From CAITWD01 sp963842065 (GTDB lineage: Bacteria > Actinomycetota > Thermoleophilia > Miltoncostaeales > Miltoncostaeaceae), in contig CAWJEW010000006.1 of the NCBI GenBank assembly GCA_963842065.1, forward strand, positions 124,001-188,000: a stretch of 64,000 bases of DNA. The letters run 5' to 3'. Below the pieces are notes generated by a model, which was not told where the DNA came from, searched no databases, and saw only the letters and a list, made by a program, of their open reading frames with translations. Below are positions 61,392 to 64,000 of the stretch, one piece after another. Numbering within the stretch: position 1 is the stretch's first letter; each line of letters begins with the position of its first letter. The position numbers and the translations under genes were made by a program.

Positions 61392-62150
61392 CTAGGGCCG
61401 GTCTTCGACGGGCGGCCGCTCGGTACTTGGCAACACATTGACAACACCGCCGACGCGCGCCCGGGCGGTCGCCAGCGCGTCGGCAAGCGGCACGGACGGC
61501 GCGCTACGTGCACGGTCGAACTCCCGCGCGTAGTGCTTCCAGATCATCTCGGGCGAGTTGCCCGCGATCGCCGCGACGATCACCGGCGAGACTCCGGCGT
61601 GAATCTGGAGCGAGATGTACGTGTGACGGCCGGTGTACGGCGTCGCCCACGGAACGCCGACCGACAGCGCCGCCGGATTGAACGTCCGATTGCGCCAGTT
61701 GTTGAGGTTGAGCGGCGTACCGGCGCGCGATGCCACGATCAGCGCGTCGGGGTCTAGATTGTGCTCGCCGGTCGTCGCGCGCAGGTCTAGGAGATCCGCG
61801 GCGAGCGTCGGCACGATCTCCACGTCGCGACCGCGGCCGGTTATCGTCGTCTCGCGGACGCGTCCAGAGACCACGGTCCGGTCGATCGCCAGCGTCCCGC
61901 CGCCTGACGTCAGACCGCGCACGTCCGACCATCGGAGCGCCAGGGCTTCCTCCGTTCGTAGGCCCGCGGCGTACAGGAGGCCCCACAGCGCGCGATCGCG
62001 CAGGGTCGGCAACTCGGCCCGGATGTGCTCGGCCTGCTCGGCGGATAGCGCCTTGCGCGGCTCGTTAGGGACGCGCGGCTTCGGGATGCCGGTCAGCGGG
62101 TTTCCGGGGATCAGGCCGGCCCGTACGGCACCGCCCAGGGCGGGACGTGG
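61392..62150 (-). pseudogene. 5'-truncated tyrosine recombinase next to tRNA-Arg
   Basis: The catalytic domain of an integrase is recognisable from about GGAVRAGLIPGNPLTG (near 62130) through AAGLRTEEALALRWSDV (Arg I), YTGRHTYISLQIHAG (H-x-x-R box with Tyr for His) and GNSPEMIWKHYAREF (catalytic Tyr). There is no in-frame ATG or GTG to give a complete N-terminal domain; an in-frame TAG lies near 62250 and the only near start is TTG at 62012. Facing the 3' end of a tRNA gene, it is a typical relic of a tRNA-targeting element. Confidence 0.7.
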
Positions 62151-62271
62151 GCTGCGGCCAGCGTGCGCTCCGCGGTCATCACCCGGGAGCGCGAACTGGC
62201 GGCTCTCGCGGGCTGAGCGGGCACGTGCGGGCCTCCGAGGGGGTCGCGTCTAGAGCGCCGATGATTGTTGG

Positions 62272-62976
62272 TCACTGATGATGCCCAGCCGTAGGGAGTG
62301 TCTCGAGCACGGCTGGCGTTAGCTCGTCGAGTGATCCCAGGATCACGTCGGCGAGCGCAAGCGCCTCGGCTGCGGGCGGGAACTCCCGGTTTGGGAGCGC
62401 CACCACAAGCAATCCCGCCGCGGCCGCTGCGCGCAGCCCGTTGGTCGAGTCCTCGACCGCGGCCGCATGGGCCGGGTCAACGCCGAGCTTGCCTGCCGCG
62501 GCGAGATAGATGTCGGGAGCGGGCTTGCCGCGAGCGACCTCCTCGCCTGACACGGTGACGGCGAAGCTGTCCGCGAGCCCGCTGGCGGACAGCACGACCT
62601 CGATCACGGGGCGATTCGCCGACGACGCCAGCCCCAGCGGCCAGCGGGACGCCAGGCGCTTGACCGCCGCGACGGCACCGGGCAGCAGCGGCAACTCACG
62701 TTCGTACCCAGCGAGCAGACGCGCCAGGACCAAGTCGTTGATCTCACCGGCGGTGAGAGCGACACCGAGCTCGTCGCGGACATACCGGGACCACTCCGGC
62801 GCGCTCATCCCCATCATCGCGCGGGTTGAATCCGCTCGCCAATGCCCATCGGCCTCGGCCACAACGGCGCGCCGGGCGGCGTCCCAGGCTTGCTCCGAGT
62901 CGATCAGCACGCCATCCAGATCGAAGAGCACGGCGTCGAGATCGTGAGGTCGTTCGCTACGCGGATCCGGCGGCAT
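62272..62976 (-). CDS. HAD-superfamily hydrolase (beta-phosphoglucomutase-like)
   Basis: The 234-residue product has motif I LFDLDGVLIDSE (about 17-28; nucleophile and acid Asp), a helical cap (about 32-95), motif II LASSANRP (about 117-124), motif III Lys in ARGKPAPDIYL (about 148-158) and motif IV VEDSTNG (about 173-179). This is the DxDGVLxDSE group of phosphatases/phosphomutases acting on sugar phosphates. AAGGAG lies before the ATG. It may be cargo next to the tRNA-Arg integration site or a core gene. Confidence 0.88.
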   Translation of the reverse strand: MPPDPRSERPHDLDAVLFDLDGVLIDSEQAWDAARRAVVAEADGHWRADSTRAMMGMSAPEWSRYVRDELGVALTAGEINDLVLARLLAGYERELPLLPGAVAAVKRLASRWPLGLASSANRPVIEVVLSASGLADSFAVTVSGEEVARGKPAPDIYLAAAGKLGVDPAHAAAVEDSTNGLRAAAAAGLLVVALPNREFPPAAEALALADVILGSLDELTPAVLETLPTAGHHQ

Positions 62977-63006
62977 GCCAGAGCGACTCCTTCATCTCAA
63001 GAGCAG

Positions 63007-63729
63007 TCATATCGCTGAAACGAACTCGGGTCCTCTGGTCGTAGCGTGACGGAATCGTATGTTCAACCGGGGACAACGAGGGCGTTCAGGACCGATGCCG
63101 TCGAGCTGAGCGGCGGCGGAATCCCGGTCTTGGTCCACGGTCTCCATCAACCGATCGCCCGGGCGTGGTGCTGCCACCGCGGGCAGACTTTGCGAACGAA
63201 GCGCTCTCGGTCGAGCGCTCGCCGTGCCCTTGGCGTGATCGAGGAGCGCGCCGCTCGTGCCGAGATCACCCGCGACCAGGCGGCACAGGAGATCGTCACG
63301 CTGGTCCAGGAGCTGGGCTTGCAGCTGGTGCCGCCCGAGCCCTACGACCGCCTCGACCGCCGCGTTGGGATCCTTGAGCGTCGCGCCATCGACGGCCACG
63401 ATCGGCGCTTCGCTTCGCGGCGCCGGCACCGGCTGTGCGGGGTGAGGATCTTCCTCGGCGCCACCCTCATGGCGTCGGCCCGCGGTCGCCCAGCCGCGGT
63501 CGGTGAGCGGCAACGCGTGGATGGTCCCGTCGACGAGTCCCGCGCGGCGGAGTTCGCCGAGCGCCCCGGCGCGCGCAGTGTGGCCGACGCCGGCGCCCTC
63601 GCCCAGGTCCCTCGGACGCACCGGTCCGCCACCGGCCTGCGCGAGCACGTCGAGCAGCCGGGCGGCGAGGCCATCCCAGCTCCGGGCGCGGCGCGCTCGG
63701 AGCTCGTGAGCGTCGATGCCGCGCGTTAC
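63007..63729 (-). CDS. Possible winged-helix protein, start unclear
   Basis: In one minus frame the stretch from about 63690 to 63470 reads as a winged helix-turn-helix: helix LAARLLDVLAQAG, RPRDLGEGAG, recognition-type helix ARAGALGELRRAGLVD, and wing ALPLTDRGWATAG. No ATG, GTG or TTG lies near its N-terminus, and the frame upstream is shadow of the small membrane-protein gene. Downstream the reading is uncertain, since the plus strand is also open to the window end and looks equally protein-like near 63235-63400. It may be a gene fragment; function not assigned. Confidence 0.3.
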   Translation of the reverse strand, partial: VTRGIDAHELRARRARSWDGLAARLLDVLAQAGGGPVRPRDLGEGAGVGHTARAGALGELRRAGLVDGTIHALPLTDRGWATAGRRHEGGAEEDPHPAQPVPAPRSEAPIVAVDGATLKDPNAAVEAVVGLGRHQLQAQLLDQRDDLLCRLVAGDLGTSGALLDHAKGTASARPRALRSQSLPAVAAPRPGDRLMETVDQDRDSAAAQLDGIGPERPRCPRLNIRFRHATTRGPEFVSAI

Positions 63730-63938
63730 GCCGAGGTGCTTGAGCGCCTGGTGCGGCTCCTGCGAACAGCATTCGCCCGTACGAGGAGCACCAAACCGAT
63801 CACGATCACGACGGCACCAAGGGCCGCATACCCGGAATGGCCGCTCATCCCCGATCCGTGCATTGCGCCCACGCCCTGCGCGACCCACACGGCTCCGGCC
63901 ACAATGAGGACGACGCCGATAATTCCTCGAATCCACAC
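63726..63938 (-). CDS. Small two-helix membrane protein
   Basis: The 70-residue product has a hydrophobic helix at about 4-22 (GIIGVVLIVAGAVWVAQGVG), a short Gly/Ser/Met loop, a second helix at about 36-55 (AALGAVVIVIGLVLLV) and a basic tail. GGAG is spaced six bases from the GTG at 63938, preferred to TTG at 63944. Such 60-75-residue two-helix proteins are widespread in actinobacteria and uncharacterised. Confidence 0.6.
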   Translation of the reverse strand: MWIRGIIGVVLIVAGAVWVAQGVGAMHGSGMSGHSGYAALGAVVIVIGLVLLVRANAVRRSRTRRSSTSA

Positions 63939-64000
63939 GGTCAACTCCGATTTGGGTGGAGCACGCGACCCACCTTCGCCAGGCCCAGCCTGGCATCTCG

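Noticed and set aside
63235..64000. Plus-strand frame open to the window end
   Set aside because: It contains a protein-like segment near 63235-63400 but overlaps both a winged-helix-like frame and a small membrane-protein gene on the other strand, and it has no recognisable domain or ribosome-binding site.

Overview
This window is chromosomal core sequence from a very GC-rich actinobacterium. MihF (the actinobacterial IHF-like protein), a secreted Rpf-like transglycosylase, MurT/GatD, CTD-less PyrR-style control and many leaderless genes with TAnnnT -10 boxes all point to Actinomycetota. The gene order (recA-miaB-miaA-dapF; rnj-dapA; dapB-M16-pnp-rpsO-ribF-truB-nrnA-rbfA-DUF503-infB-rnpM-nusA-rimP; coaBC-gmk-mihF; pyrR-pyrB-pyrC-carA-carB) would fit a deep lineage such as Thermoleophilia, but that placement is inference and was not tested by any search.

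Layout. 1-2.8 kb: edge of a membrane-anchored protein gene, a 0.9 kb gap with one possible 43-residue gene, an SRPBCC protein and an enolase-superfamily protein. 3.0-5.5 kb: Rpf-like secreted protein and the primary sigma factor. 5.5-8.5 kb (minus): AlgH-type protein, two small unknowns, an NrtR-like regulator and an MBL hydrolase. 8.5-12.1 kb (plus): rpiA, murT, a methyltransferase and gatD. 12.1-16.5 kb: dut, dapE, dapC-type aminotransferase, dapD and dapF. 16.5-28 kb (minus): miaA, a 2.7 kb integrative element, miaB, recA, thpR, cinA, rodZ-like, ftsK. 28-33 kb: sodA, rnj, dapA, a SPOUT methyltransferase, a collagen-like protein. 33-48.8 kb (minus): aldo/keto reductase, dapB, M16 peptidase, then the RNA and translation block from pnp to dtd. 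48.8-51.8 kb: YbjN, TPR, coaBC, gmk, mihF. 51.9-59.6 kb: pyrimidine operon with an embedded isochorismatase-like gene. 59.6-64 kb: rnz, a phosphodiesterase, tRNA-Arg(CCG) with a decayed integrase, a HAD phosphatase and poorly resolved small genes.

How genes work together. Six lysine/meso-DAP enzymes of the succinylase route are present (DapA, B, D, E, an aminotransferase of DapC type, F), next to MurT/GatD, which amidates peptidoglycan stem glutamate. The dtd-rimP-nusA-rnpM-infB-DUF503-rbfA-nrnA-truB-ribF-rpsO-pnp run is a translation/RNA-decay supercluster with a terminator-like attenuator before rimP. The pyr operon begins with a PyrR-type RNA hairpin and a 14-codon leader peptide that overlaps pyrR.

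Most notable. A tyrosine-recombinase element sits inside the ancestral miaB-miaA junction. A 19-bp sequence from the 5' end of miaA is duplicated at both element ends, the displaced original miaA start (13 codons) still lies after miaB, and present-day miaA takes its first codons from the element. Separately, recA and thpR contain five single-base insertions within 1.4 kb and carB contains one; these may be assembly errors but need raw reads. Start sites, promoters and functions were inferred by eye; no database search was run.
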